From NCBI GenBank assembly GCA_013297745.1, contig JAAFIM010000013.1, positions 1-64,000 of the forward strand: a stretch of 64,000 nucleotides of DNA, read 5' to 3'. The notes below the pieces were generated by a model that did no database searches, was not told the origin of the DNA, and was given only the letters and a program-made list of their open reading frames with translations. This document shows positions 46,917 through 55,246 of this stretch, piece by piece. Position numbers and translations under genes: made by a program. Origin of the DNA: Chitinophagales bacterium (lineage in GTDB: Bacteria > Bacteroidota > Bacteroidia > Chitinophagales > Saprospiraceae). Numbering within the stretch: position 1 is the stretch's first letter; each line of letters begins with the position of its first letter.

Positions 46917-47714
46917 CTAATTTTGCGGCAAATGGTTGAATAAGCTCAATGCGTTGGCTGTGGTTTGCTGCATAATCGTTTGATAATCAATTTTTAACAA
47001 ATCTACTAATCGCTGAGCTACCAATTCTATATAAGCCGCTTCATTCCGTTTTCCTCTGTACGGCGCAGGGGTAAGATAAGGCGCGTCCGTTTCCAAAACC
47101 AACTTATCTAAAGGTAATTGCTGTATAAATTTATCCAAACCACCATTTTTGAACGTAACGACTCCACCAATTCCCAAGTAAAAGCCAAGTTCTACTAATT
47201 TTTGTGCTTGCGCCAAATCACCAGAAAAGCAGTGGAAAACGCCCTTCATTCCCAAAAATTCGGGTTCGGAAACGATATTGATTAAATCAACTAAAGAATT
47301 GCGCGCGTGAATAACCACAGGCAAATTCAATTTGATAGCCCAACGGCATTGGGTTCTAAACGCATACTGTTGTTCGGTAACAAACTCCGTACTCCAATAA
47401 TAATCCAAGCCAATTTCGCCCACAGCGCAAAAATTAGCCCGTTCAGGATTTTTAAATAAATGATTTTCAACCACTTGCAGTTGTGATTTATAATCAGCAA
47501 GCACAGAACAAGGATGCAATCCCATCATCGGAAAACAAGATTCGGGATGTTGAGCAGCCAAATCCAGCATTGGGCGGATACTATCCACATCCACATTGGG
47601 CAGATAAAACCGCTCTACTCCAGCAGCACGCGCACGCGCAAGCATCTCTTCGCGGTCGTGGTCAAATTCTTCTGCGTACAAATGGGCGTGGCTATCTATT
47701 AAAAAGTTGTACAT
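46917..47714 (-). CDS. tatD: TatD-family metal-dependent deoxyribonuclease (265 aa)
   Basis: TatD enzymes are TIM-barrel hydrolases of the amidohydrolase superfamily with 3'-5' DNase activity. The metal ligands are all visible: DSHAHL (residues 7-12), GEIGLDYYW (glutamate near 98), VIHARNS (histidine near 135), FHCFSGD (histidine near 161) and LETDAPYL (aspartate near 210). Length is normal. It is cytoplasmic and probably a single gene, divergent from the MFS transporter. The family contains several paralogue types (TatD, YcfH, YjjV), so the symbol is a family-level name. Confidence 0.93.
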   Translation of the reverse strand: MYNFLIDSHAHLYAEEFDHDREEMLARARAAGVERFYLPNVDVDSIRPMLDLAAQHPESCFPMMGLHPCSVLADYKSQLQVVENHLFKNPERANFCAVGEIGLDYYWSTEFVTEQQYAFRTQCRWAIKLNLPVVIHARNSLVDLINIVSEPEFLGMKGVFHCFSGDLAQAQKLVELGFYLGIGGVVTFKNGGLDKFIQQLPLDKLVLETDAPYLTPAPYRGKRNEAAYIELVAQRLVDLLKIDYQTIMQQTTANALSLFNHLPQN

Positions 47715-47774
47715 ATTTGCAACAATTAGCTATAAAAATTGATTAAAGAAAGTATTAGAATTAAATTATAAAAA

Positions 47775-49061
47775 ATGTTCAGTCGGAAAGAAGTTTTATT
47801 ATTGGGGACTTTAGCTTTTGCCAAATTTACCCACATTTTGGATTTTATGGTAATGATGCCTTTGGGGCCTCAATTAATGACAACTTTTGGTATAACCGCC
47901 CAACAATTTGGGATATTGGTATCATCTTACACCTTGAGCGCGGGGATTTTTGCGATAATTGCAGCGTTTTTTATAGACCGTTTTGACCGAAAAAAGGTGC
48001 TACTGCTTATGTACGCTGGTTTTTTGGTGGGAACTTTGGCTTGCGCTTTGGCGGGTTCGTATTGGCAACTGATGTTGGCGCGCACACTCACGGGCGTTTT
48101 TGGCGGCTTATTGAATACGCTGATTTTATCCATAGTTGGGGATAGTTTTGAACTAAAAAAGCGAGCCACAGCTACAGGAATTGTTATGTCGGCTATGTCA
48201 GCAGCAGCAGCTTTTGGCGTACCTTTGGGCGTATATTTTGCGGCTATGTTCAATTGGCAAGTGCCTTTTTACATCGTTTTGGGTTTGGCTACGCCGATAT
48301 GGTTTGGAATTTGGCAATTTGTACCCGCTATCAACAGCCATTTACAAACAAGCAGCAATATACCAGCACCTATAGATTTATCTATGCATTTGATTGATGA
48401 AAAAAATCCTACAGCCGAAATCACAACCGCGCCCTCTTTATTAATAGATAACAAACGCAATCCTTGGCAAATTCTAACCGATATTTTTGGCAGTTTCAAC
48501 CAAATTAAGGCTTTATCTTTGGGTTTTTGTTTGGTAATGGGGCAATTTATGATAATTCCTTTTATTGCGCCCTATGCGGTTAAAAATTTGGGATTTGCAC
48601 CTGTAGAATTAACTTATATTTATCTATTTGGCGGGGCGGTTTCTTTGCTCACAGGCGCAATTTTTGGGCGTTTGGCGGATAAATTTGGGCATAAAATCAT
48701 CTTTATCATCGCTGTATTGGGTTCTTTGCTACCTTTTTATTTGGTAACCAATCTAAGTACAACTTCGTTCCCAATTATTTTGACCTGCACAAGCTTATTT
48801 TTTATCTTTGTGGGCGGGCGCGCTGTGCTGTCTATGGCTATGGTAATGTCGAGCGTACCGAGTCGATATAGAGCAAGTTTTATGAGTTTCAATACCGCTT
48901 TCCAGCAATTGGCGGCTGGGGCAGCTGCGCTCATCAGTGGTTTTTTGATAGTAGAAACACCCACAGCCTTGAGCAATTTCAACTTAGTTGGTTATTTGGC
49001 TATGGGATTGAGTTTTGTAGCTATAGGGGTGGCTTTGTGGTTGCGCACAGCCAAAGAATAA
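47775..49061 (+). CDS. Major facilitator superfamily transporter (428 aa)
   Basis: Twelve hydrophobic segments are visible. The conserved cytoplasmic loop 2-3 motif appears as DRFDRKKVLL (about residues 68-77), and a related copy GRLADKFGHKIIF lies in the second half, as expected for MFS. The central loop (about 186-235) is hydrophilic and longer than usual. The N-terminal FAKFTHILDFMVMMPLGP resembles the drug:H+ antiporter/sugar-efflux branch (AraJ/DHA1-like), but the substrate cannot be deduced. It shares a terminator with the converging HNH gene. Confidence 0.92.
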   Translation: MFSRKEVLLLGTLAFAKFTHILDFMVMMPLGPQLMTTFGITAQQFGILVSSYTLSAGIFAIIAAFFIDRFDRKKVLLLMYAGFLVGTLACALAGSYWQLMLARTLTGVFGGLLNTLILSIVGDSFELKKRATATGIVMSAMSAAAAFGVPLGVYFAAMFNWQVPFYIVLGLATPIWFGIWQFVPAINSHLQTSSNIPAPIDLSMHLIDEKNPTAEITTAPSLLIDNKRNPWQILTDIFGSFNQIKALSLGFCLVMGQFMIIPFIAPYAVKNLGFAPVELTYIYLFGGAVSLLTGAIFGRLADKFGHKIIFIIAVLGSLLPFYLVTNLSTTSFPIILTCTSLFFIFVGGRAVLSMAMVMSSVPSRYRASFMSFNTAFQQLAAGAAALISGFLIVETPTALSNFNLVGYLAMGLSFVAIGVALWLRTAKE

Positions 49062-49092
49062 AAAAAGTAAGACTTAGATAGCCTTACTTTCT
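49062..49092. terminator. Bidirectional terminator overlapping the HNH gene stop
   Basis: AAAGTAAG (49064-49071) pairs with CTTACTTT (49083-49090). The stop codon of the HNH gene (49074-49076) lies in the loop, and an A-run lies on the MFS side. Confidence 0.7.
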
Positions 49093-49736
49093 CGCTGCTT
49101 TAACCAATAAATATAAACTTGGCAAAAGGGTTTTAGCTTATCGTTTTCATCAAAATTGTTATAATAAGCCACTTTTTCGCTGATAAATGCTTTAGTCAAA
49201 ATTTTGGAAGGAAATTTTTGAGCTGTAATTTTTTGAATTTCGGCAATAGCTTTTTTTCTATTTGTTTTCAAAATATCGTGGTTTAAATTCAATTTTTCGT
49301 CCAAATCTGCCTGCAATGTTGGATTATCAACGCTTATTCTGCCGTCATTTTCAAAGCTAATTTTATCCATTTGGGACTTATCAAAAGGATTAATTTGTAA
49401 ACTTTGCTCTGTTGGTTTCAATTGCCCGCGTTTGGTGTCGCAAATCGGATTTTTTGTTTCGTTATCCAATACGCCACAACAGACCGCCAGCATATTATCA
49501 AAATTCAAAGTTTTTTCGCCAAAATTACACTGTTCTTGGTAATGCTCAATTTTAGTTTTTAAGCTATCATTTTCTATCCTGCACATACAATAACCGCACA
49601 AAAAACCTTGCTCTTTCAATAAGGCTTCGCGCAAAATTTCTTTATCTTGAAAATTCGCGTAAGTGGGCTTAGTCGTTTTTTTATACGCAATCAATTCTTT
49701 AGGCTGATTAGCGAGTTTTTTATCAATAAATCGCAT
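49074..49736 (-). CDS. HNH endonuclease, PtuB-like (220 aa)
   Basis: This is the second gene of the probable defence pair. The zinc/HNH pattern is intact: CGYCMCRI (about residues 47-54), KIEHYQEQ (histidine near 65), FDNMLAVCC (about 81-89) and CDTKRGQLKP (about 98-107), then INPFD. This is the arrangement of the TIGR02646/PtuB-type HNH nucleases that act with an SMC-like ATPase in Septu systems and in retron effectors. The ATG follows the ATPase stop by 4 nt, so the two are translated from one message. DNA-targeting during phage infection is known for the family; here it is inferred. Confidence 0.85.
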   Translation of the reverse strand: MRFIDKKLANQPKELIAYKKTTKPTYANFQDKEILREALLKEQGFLCGYCMCRIENDSLKTKIEHYQEQCNFGEKTLNFDNMLAVCCGVLDNETKNPICDTKRGQLKPTEQSLQINPFDKSQMDKISFENDGRISVDNPTLQADLDEKLNLNHDILKTNRKKAIAEIQKITAQKFPSKILTKAFISEKVAYYNNFDENDKLKPFCQVYIYWLKQRESKAI

Positions 49737-49740
49737 AAGA

Positions 49741-50865
49741 CTAACCTTTTAAAGCGTTATGAGGAGCGTTAAAATCATAAGCCAATTGCAAGCGCATCAC
49801 TTCAGCGTCTGTGCTGCCAAAACGCTGGCTTAATAAATCAATATGCTTTTGCGCTTCCGCCCATTGTTCTGCTGCTATCAATTTATCGCATTCATCTATC
49901 AATTCAGCCGCCCATTTTGGACGTTCTGGAATATCAAAAACCTCCAATAACACACTATTCACATCGCGCCCTGCTGTTTGTGTTTTCAATGGATACGCTT
50001 TATAATCTTTCAAAACAACAATATGTTCAGCTTTTACATTGCTCACGATAAGCGGCGAATGTGTGGTAACAATAAACTGCACTTCTGGGAAAGTTTCCAT
50101 TAACGCAGGCAATAAATTGCGCTGCCAGCGCGGGTGCAGGTGTAGGTCTATTTCGTCAATGACGACGATAATTTGTTTCTGTACAAATTTTTGTCTTTCT
50201 ATTACTTTTAAAGAAATCATTAAAAATAGTTCCATCAGTTGCTTTTCGCCTGCCGAAAGTAAAGATATTTCAAACCAAATCCCATCTTTTTTTATAATCA
50301 AGTATTGATAAGATTTAGCTATTTTTTGATTATCAAAAACTTCTTCAAAAGTAGTCTGTATGTCCATAGCTTCATATTTAGCTGTATCTAATCCACTAAA
50401 AAATTTAAGCCACAAATTATTTAAAGTCTGCAATTCGGGCTGTCTGTAATTTCTATCTACTCGAGCAATTTGTTGGTTTTCATAGTTATTTGTATTGATA
50501 AACCAATTGGTAAATTTATCAAATAATTGTTTATTATTATAAAGGGAAATATAAAGGAAAAATTGCTCGTCAGCTTTATCAGAGTTTGCTATGCGCTTAT
50601 TTCTTTCCACACTGTAATAAGCTCCTCCAATAAGTTTTAACTCTATTTTAGAATTTTCTGCTCCAATTTTTACGTCAGGATAACTTATAGGTTCTTCATT
50701 CCCATTCAAAAATAAATTTATGGCATCACAAATACTAGTCTTTCCGCCCCCATTTTCGCTTAAAATAACAGTAAGTTGCGGATGTATAGGCAAAGTTAGT
50801 TCTTCAAATTGGCGAAAATTTGTGAGTTTTAGTTCTTTAAGATATTCACCTTTATTATTTTCCAT
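49741..50865 (-). CDS. AAA/ABC-type ATPase, PtuA-like (374 aa)
   Basis: RecF/SMC-like ATPase of the AAA_21 type. Walker A is SENGGGKTS (about residues 34-42), with the first glycine of GxxxxGK replaced by serine. The signature is LSAGEKQLMELFLM (about 205-218), Walker B IIVVIDEIDLHLHP (about 229-242) and the switch histidine is in TTHSPLIVSN (about 266-275). The C-terminus (NSVLLEVFDIPERPKWAAELIDECDKL) is typical of OLD/PtuA-like ATPases that accompany HNH nucleases. It is first in a two-gene unit with the HNH gene 4 nt downstream. No reverse transcriptase or other retron part is nearby, so a two-gene Septu-like system fits best. AAGGAA directly precedes the ATG. Confidence 0.87.
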   Translation of the reverse strand: MENNKGEYLKELKLTNFRQFEELTLPIHPQLTVILSENGGGKTSICDAINLFLNGNEEPISYPDVKIGAENSKIELKLIGGAYYSVERNKRIANSDKADEQFFLYISLYNNKQLFDKFTNWFINTNNYENQQIARVDRNYRQPELQTLNNLWLKFFSGLDTAKYEAMDIQTTFEEVFDNQKIAKSYQYLIIKKDGIWFEISLLSAGEKQLMELFLMISLKVIERQKFVQKQIIVVIDEIDLHLHPRWQRNLLPALMETFPEVQFIVTTHSPLIVSNVKAEHIVVLKDYKAYPLKTQTAGRDVNSVLLEVFDIPERPKWAAELIDECDKLIAAEQWAEAQKHIDLLSQRFGSTDAEVMRLQLAYDFNAPHNALKG

Positions 50866-50889
50866 TTCCTTAATTTTTTTCGTTTTTTA

Positions 50890-50910
50890 CTAATTTTGGC
50901 GCAAAATTAG
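50890..50910. promoter_or_regulatory. Palindromic divergent promoter of the ATPase/HNH pair and the mazG-like gene
   Basis: Arms CTAATTTTG (50890-50898) and CAAAATTAG (50902-50910) are perfect complements around GCG. Each arm contains TAATTTTG, the Bacteroidota -7 box, one per strand: plus 50891-50898 for the mazG-like gene and minus 50909-50902 for the ATPase. The two boxes lie back to back. Leaders of about 55 and 35 nt would result. Neither side has a clean TTTG at normal -33 spacing. Confidence 0.55.
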
Positions 50911-50957
50911 CTATATTTTTTCATTTTTATCACACAAAATAAATTTTCCAGCACAAA

Positions 50958-51296
50958 ATGACTTTACAAGAAGCACAACAAATCGTAGATAATTGGATAA
51001 AAACCATAGGGCAGCGTTATTATAGCGAATTGACCAATATGGCGATTTTGACCGAAGAAGTGGGCGAAGTGGCGCGGATTATGGCGCGGTTGTATGGCGA
51101 ACAGTCGTTCAAAACTAAAGAAGAAGAAACCAACGCAGCCGCCAACTTGGAGGAAGAAATGGCTGATGTGCTGTTTGTGTTGATTTGTTTGGCCAATCAA
51201 ACGGGCATAGACCTAACCAAAGCGTTGGAAAATTCGTTAATTAAGAAAACCAACCGCGATAAAGACCGCCACGCCAATAATCCCAAATTAAAATAA
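50958..51296 (+). CDS. MazG-like nucleotide pyrophosphohydrolase (112 aa)
   Basis: All-alpha NTP-PPase of the MazG superfamily, which hydrolyses (d)NTPs to the monophosphate and pyrophosphate with magnesium. The metal-binding glutamates and aspartate are visible in LTEEVGEVARIMARL (about residues 31-45) and ANLEEEMADVLFVLICLAN (about 62-80). A basic end, KKTNRDKDRH, is typical of short single-domain members. It is a single-domain protein, roughly half of E. coli MazG. It is transcribed divergently from the PtuAB-like pair out of a shared palindromic region. This may be chance or a functional link, since nucleotide depletion is a known anti-phage strategy. Confidence 0.9.
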   Translation: MTLQEAQQIVDNWIKTIGQRYYSELTNMAILTEEVGEVARIMARLYGEQSFKTKEEETNAAANLEEEMADVLFVLICLANQTGIDLTKALENSLIKKTNRDKDRHANNPKLK

Positions 51297-51308
51297 TTTT
51301 TTTCAGGG

Positions 51309-51387
51309 TTTTAGGATACCAAGATTTTAAGATACTAAGACTTCTTTACAAAAATAAAGAAAATCTTAAAATCCTCACGTCCTAAAA
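51309..51387. repeat. Imperfect 25-bp inverted repeat (MITE-like)
   Basis: Left arm 51309-51333 (TTTTAGGA...GATTTTAAGAT) and right arm 51363-51387 are complementary except for a 6-base central mismatch, with about 29 nt between. Further copies of the CCTAAAA motif follow up to 51403. It occupies most of the gap between the mazG-like gene and the first FadL-like gene. Confidence 0.6.
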
Positions 51388-51402
51388 TTTTAAAATCCTA
51401 AA

Positions 51403-52902
51403 ATGAAAATTGCCAAAATGAAAAAAAATGCCCTATTATTTGCCCTTTTCATAGCCCAAATGGCCAATGCACAGCTCACTTCAGACGCTTTTTTGTTGTC
51501 TAATAATTCCTATCGCGCTACCGCTCGCGCTTTGGGCGTGGGCAACGCAATGAGCGCTATAGGTGGGGATATTTCTGTAGCCAGCACCAACCCAGCAGGT
51601 TTGGCAATAAGCCGCAAGTCAGAATTTATCCTCTCTCCTCAAATTGCTTTTAATCGCGTTGATGCCGATTTTGGCGGCGAAACCCTAAGCGATAATCGAA
51701 GCGGTTTGGCTTTGGGCAGTTTGGGAATTATGTTATCCAATCCATTGGACGGCAAATGGAAAAGCTTCAATTTTTTGCTTTCTTACAATAAAATAAATAG
51801 TTTCAACCAAAATATAAGCTATTCTGGGGTTAGTTTTGGTTCTCGTTTGCAGCGTTTTGCGTTGGATGCCAACGGTACGCGCCCTGCTGACCTCAACCCG
51901 CTGGAGTCGCAATTGGCTTATGATACTTATATGATAGATTTGGTAGATACAGCCAATTTTATTTATACTTCTGCTTTGGGCGATTCTAATTTTGTGCGCA
52001 AAAGCGAATTTATCAAACAAACTGGCTACAATAACGAATTAGGCATTTCGGGCGCAGCCAATTACAACAACAAATTGTATATAGGCGGCACTTTGGGCAT
52101 TGATATTTTGCGGTACAAAGAGGTAAAAAGCTATGAAGAGTTTGAAGAAACAGGTTCTATAGATTTCAAAGAAATGGATTTTGACGAAACCCGCAATATC
52201 AGGGGGGTTGGACTTAATCTTAAAGGGGGATTATTGTACAGATTTAATAAGTATTTCCGTATGGGTGCGCATATTCATACCCCTACTTTATACCGCAATA
52301 CAGAAACTTATTCTACCCGTATGTACGGGGAAATTTTCTATCGCGGGCGTTTGGAACAAAACTCTTACCCTTCTTTGATACAAGGAGAATATCTTTACAC
52401 AGTGCGCACGCCTTGGACATTTGGGTTGTCAGCTGGAGCTGTGTTGGGGACAAGAGGATTTTTTAGCGCGGAAGCAGAATATATCAACTATAAAAATGCT
52501 AGTTTTGGGGTAGCAGCCAACGACACATCAGCCAATATCAACACCAAACGTTTTTTGGAAAATCTAAACCGCAATGTAGAAGGCGTTTATAAAGCAGCTT
52601 TTCGCTTGCGTATGGGCGGCGAACTGGTAGCTAGCAAAGTATTGAGATTGAGAGCTGGTTATCAACTCCAAACTTCGCCTTACCAAGTAGCTATAGCTGG
52701 TGTCAATGATTTGCAACACGTTATCAATTTTGGTTTTGGGTTTAGGGTGGACGGTTTTTTCTTTGATTTGGCTTATTCGCATTTTTTACAACAATTTTTG
52801 TACAGCCCATACGCGCCCACTTCGGTAAGCAATATACAAAATATCAAAGCTCAGGTAAATAAAGGATTGGTTTCTATGACTTTTGGCTTCAGATTTATCT
52901 AA
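51403..52902 (+). CDS. FadL/TodX-family outer-membrane protein 1 (499 aa)
   Basis: Signal peptide (MKKNALLFALFIAQMANAQ, from the second in-frame ATG at 51418). The N-terminal hatch-like segment DAFLLSNNSYRATARALGVGNAMSAIGGDISVASTNPAGLA is characteristic of the OmpP1/FadL/TodX long-chain substrate transporters as found in Bacteroidota. The rest alternates beta strands, ending SMTFGFRF with a terminal phenylalanine and isoleucine, as expected for an outer-membrane barrel. The real start may be either ATG 51403 or 51418; the latter gives a more standard signal. The substrate is unknown. It is the first of a tandem paralogous pair, followed 13 nt later by the second copy. Confidence 0.87.
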   Translation: MKIAKMKKNALLFALFIAQMANAQLTSDAFLLSNNSYRATARALGVGNAMSAIGGDISVASTNPAGLAISRKSEFILSPQIAFNRVDADFGGETLSDNRSGLALGSLGIMLSNPLDGKWKSFNFLLSYNKINSFNQNISYSGVSFGSRLQRFALDANGTRPADLNPLESQLAYDTYMIDLVDTANFIYTSALGDSNFVRKSEFIKQTGYNNELGISGAANYNNKLYIGGTLGIDILRYKEVKSYEEFEETGSIDFKEMDFDETRNIRGVGLNLKGGLLYRFNKYFRMGAHIHTPTLYRNTETYSTRMYGEIFYRGRLEQNSYPSLIQGEYLYTVRTPWTFGLSAGAVLGTRGFFSAEAEYINYKNASFGVAANDTSANINTKRFLENLNRNVEGVYKAAFRLRMGGELVASKVLRLRAGYQLQTSPYQVAIAGVNDLQHVINFGFGFRVDGFFFDLAYSHFLQQFLYSPYAPTSVSNIQNIKAQVNKGLVSMTFGFRFI

Positions 52903-52915
52903 AATTATTGAGAAT

Positions 52916-54430
52916 ATGCGCAAACAATACTACCTATTATTTTTTATTGTTTTCACTATGTTCAATTCATTGATTGTTGGGCAAAAGGTTAATGATGCTT
53001 TTTTGTACTCCAACCCTAATTATCGTTCCACTTCCCGCCTTATAGGTCTAGGCAATGCTATGGGTGCAATAGGGGGCGATGTGGGTGTTGCCAATATCAA
53101 CCCAGCAGGATTGGCTAGAAAGTCCAAACCCGAACTAACGCTAAGTACACACGGTTATATGTTAGTCTCACAGACAGAGTTTGGAAACAACATAGATACA
53201 ACCGTACCCGCTATATTTGTGGGAGATTTGCGAAGCTTAGGTTGGAGGTTGGGCAACCTTTCGATGCTCATAACTGTGCCAATACAAGAAGGCGAAAAGA
53301 AATTTAAAGAATTTTCTATGGGTATTTCGTTTAATAGAACAATGGATTTTAAAGAACAATGGAATTATTCTGGTCAAAGTTTTGGCTCTATTTTACAACA
53401 TTTTGCCGCTATGTCCAACGGAAATTCACCTGCATCGCTTCATCCTTTTTCTACTCAAATGGCTTATGATGCTCATTTAATTCGCTTGATTGATAGCAAT
53501 AACTTTGTCTATGCTTCTCCTTTGGGCGATAACGATTTATCCAATAAATTGGGCTCTTTTGTAAGTTCGGGGCGAAATTATGCGCTTGGTTTGTCAGCAG
53601 CTTCCAATTATGAAAATAAATTATGGATAGGCAGCACTTTAGAATTTAATTTTTTGAATCACAAAAATACAACCAGCTACTCGGAATACATAGAAACAGG
53701 GCAACCTATCAATGATATACGCACAGACTGGAGTCAAATCCAGAGCACAAGGGGGTTTGGGGTTAATCTTAAAATAGGTATGATTTACCAATTAAACCGT
53801 TATTTTACTGTAGCTGCCCATATCCATAGCCCCACTTTTTATCGCAATCGGGATACTTATACGAGTTCTATAAGTGGCTCTATTTTACATAATGGTTGGA
53901 TAACCCAAAACTATTTAGGCGCACCCAAAGCTAAATACAAATATAGTTTTTTTACCCCTTGGACTTTGGGCTTATCTACAGCTTTTCAAGTAGATAAGAA
54001 ATTTTTTATAAATATAGACTTAGAACGAGTTGATTACCGACAAATGCACTACTATATGAGAAATGGGCAAGTCCATAACCAAGACGCACTCAATAGCGAT
54101 ATTAATAATACTTTTGAAGCCGCTTACAGATTGCGAATAGGTACAGAATATATTATTGGCCCCAAATATAGATTTTCTTTTGGCTACCAATTACAAAGCA
54201 ATCCTTACACCCAAAATACAGCGGGGATAACACAATGGGACAAAAGCATACACGCAGGCATAAGACAAAAACTAAAAGAAATGGGTTTTGTACATTTTGG
54301 TTTAGGCGCGTATCTTATATACAAAAAATTCTCTCCTTATCCCGCTAGTTCTATTAGCAACAATCAAGTTGTAAACATCATCACCACTTTTATGGCTCTA
54401 TCTGTATCTTTTGGTATGGAAATTGAATAA
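52916..54430 (+). CDS. FadL/TodX-family outer-membrane protein 2 (504 aa)
   Basis: This is a paralogue of the preceding gene. The preferred start is ATG 52916, which gives a signal peptide (QYYLLFFIVFTMFNSLIVGQ). The frame also opens at 52883, but that start lies inside the upstream coding region. The N-terminal block DAFLYSNPNYRSTSRLIGLGNAMGAIGGDVGVANINPAGLA aligns with the neighbour. Other shared blocks are YSGQSFGSILQHFAAMSNG and FTVAAHIHSPTFYRNRDTYT. Strand-rich throughout, so an outer-membrane barrel is likely. It begins 13 nt after the upstream stop and 14 nt separate it from the DUF4159 gene, so the three genes probably form one operon. Confidence 0.87.
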   Translation: MRKQYYLLFFIVFTMFNSLIVGQKVNDAFLYSNPNYRSTSRLIGLGNAMGAIGGDVGVANINPAGLARKSKPELTLSTHGYMLVSQTEFGNNIDTTVPAIFVGDLRSLGWRLGNLSMLITVPIQEGEKKFKEFSMGISFNRTMDFKEQWNYSGQSFGSILQHFAAMSNGNSPASLHPFSTQMAYDAHLIRLIDSNNFVYASPLGDNDLSNKLGSFVSSGRNYALGLSAASNYENKLWIGSTLEFNFLNHKNTTSYSEYIETGQPINDIRTDWSQIQSTRGFGVNLKIGMIYQLNRYFTVAAHIHSPTFYRNRDTYTSSISGSILHNGWITQNYLGAPKAKYKYSFFTPWTLGLSTAFQVDKKFFINIDLERVDYRQMHYYMRNGQVHNQDALNSDINNTFEAAYRLRIGTEYIIGPKYRFSFGYQLQSNPYTQNTAGITQWDKSIHAGIRQKLKEMGFVHFGLGAYLIYKKFSPYPASSISNNQVVNIITTFMALSVSFGMEIE

Positions 54431-54444
54431 TCTTTATCTATTTT

Positions 54445-55104
54445 ATGAACAAAATACTTTTATTCCTTTGCTTTTTTGCTGTGGCTGCTTTGGCTAACGC
54501 GCCTATCAAACCCGCTTTAAAGTTGGGTTTGCTCAAATACAACGGCGGCGGCGACTGGTACGCCAATCCTACAGCTTTGCCCAATTTATCGCGCTTTTGC
54601 AACAAAGAACTGCACACCAATTTTGACCCAGATTATGCGACTGTAGATGTAGCCAGCCCCGAAATTTTCAATTATGCGTTTATTCACCTCACGGGACACG
54701 GCAATATCGTTTTTAGCAACGCCGAAGCGTTGAATTTGCGCACTTATTTGCAATCTGGGGGATTTTTGCACATAGACGATAATTATGGTTTAGACCCTTT
54801 CGTGCGCCCTGCGCTTAAGATGGTTTTTCCCGAAACCGAATTGGTAGAATTGCCCTTCAACCACGAGATTTATCACTCGCATTTTGATTTTAAAAATGGT
54901 TTGCCCAAAATTCACAAGCACGACGACAAACCCGCACAAGGTTTTGGCTTATTTTGGGAGGGGCGTTTGGTGGTTTTTTACTCTTACGAAACCGACTTGG
55001 GCGATGGCTGGGAAGATATTGACGTACACAACGACACAGAAGAACAACGCACCCGCGCCCTGCAAATGGGGGCTAATATCATCAAATACGCTTTTGAAAA
55101 TTAA
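54445..55104 (+). CDS. Secreted DUF4159-domain protein (219 aa)
   Basis: Signal peptide at residues 1-18 (LLFLCFFAVAALANA). The rest is one DUF4159 domain: LGLLKYNGGGDWYANPTALPNL, FAYIHLTGHG-type segment IHLTGHGNIVFSN, GGFLHIDDNYG, VELPFNHEIYHSHF and a C-terminal ALQMGANIIKYAF. The fold resembles class-I glutamine amidotransferase-like/ThuA-type domains, but the enzymatic role is unknown. In many Bacteroidota DUF4159 proteins are found near cell-envelope genes. Here it is third in a likely operon behind two FadL-like barrels, and a strong terminator follows. Confidence 0.88.
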   Translation: MNKILLFLCFFAVAALANAPIKPALKLGLLKYNGGGDWYANPTALPNLSRFCNKELHTNFDPDYATVDVASPEIFNYAFIHLTGHGNIVFSNAEALNLRTYLQSGGFLHIDDNYGLDPFVRPALKMVFPETELVELPFNHEIYHSHFDFKNGLPKIHKHDDKPAQGFGLFWEGRLVVFYSYETDLGDGWEDIDVHNDTEEQRTRALQMGANIIKYAFEN

Positions 55105-55146
55105 TAAAAAAAATCCTACCTCGCGATGAAGTAGGATTTTTTTTGT
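55105..55146. terminator. Terminator after the FadL-FadL-DUF4159 operon
   Basis: AATCCTAC and GTAGGATT pair around a loop of about 11 nt, preceded by A and followed by eight T. It could act in both directions. Confidence 0.9.
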
Positions 55147-55246
55147 GGGTTACGCCGTTTAGTAATACGAAATTAAAAAAGAGTGTGTAATAGCAGCATA
55201 GATTATTTAAAATATTGGAGTTACAAGAGTGTAGATTTTTACAATA

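Noticed and set aside
49074-50865. Retron with PtuAB effector
   Set aside because: No reverse transcriptase frame or msr/msd-like structured RNA is seen beside the ATPase gene; the upstream neighbour is the mazG-like gene.
52883-52915. Upstream start for FadL-like protein 2
   Set aside because: It lies inside the preceding gene and spoils the signal peptide; ATG 52916 gives a standard one.
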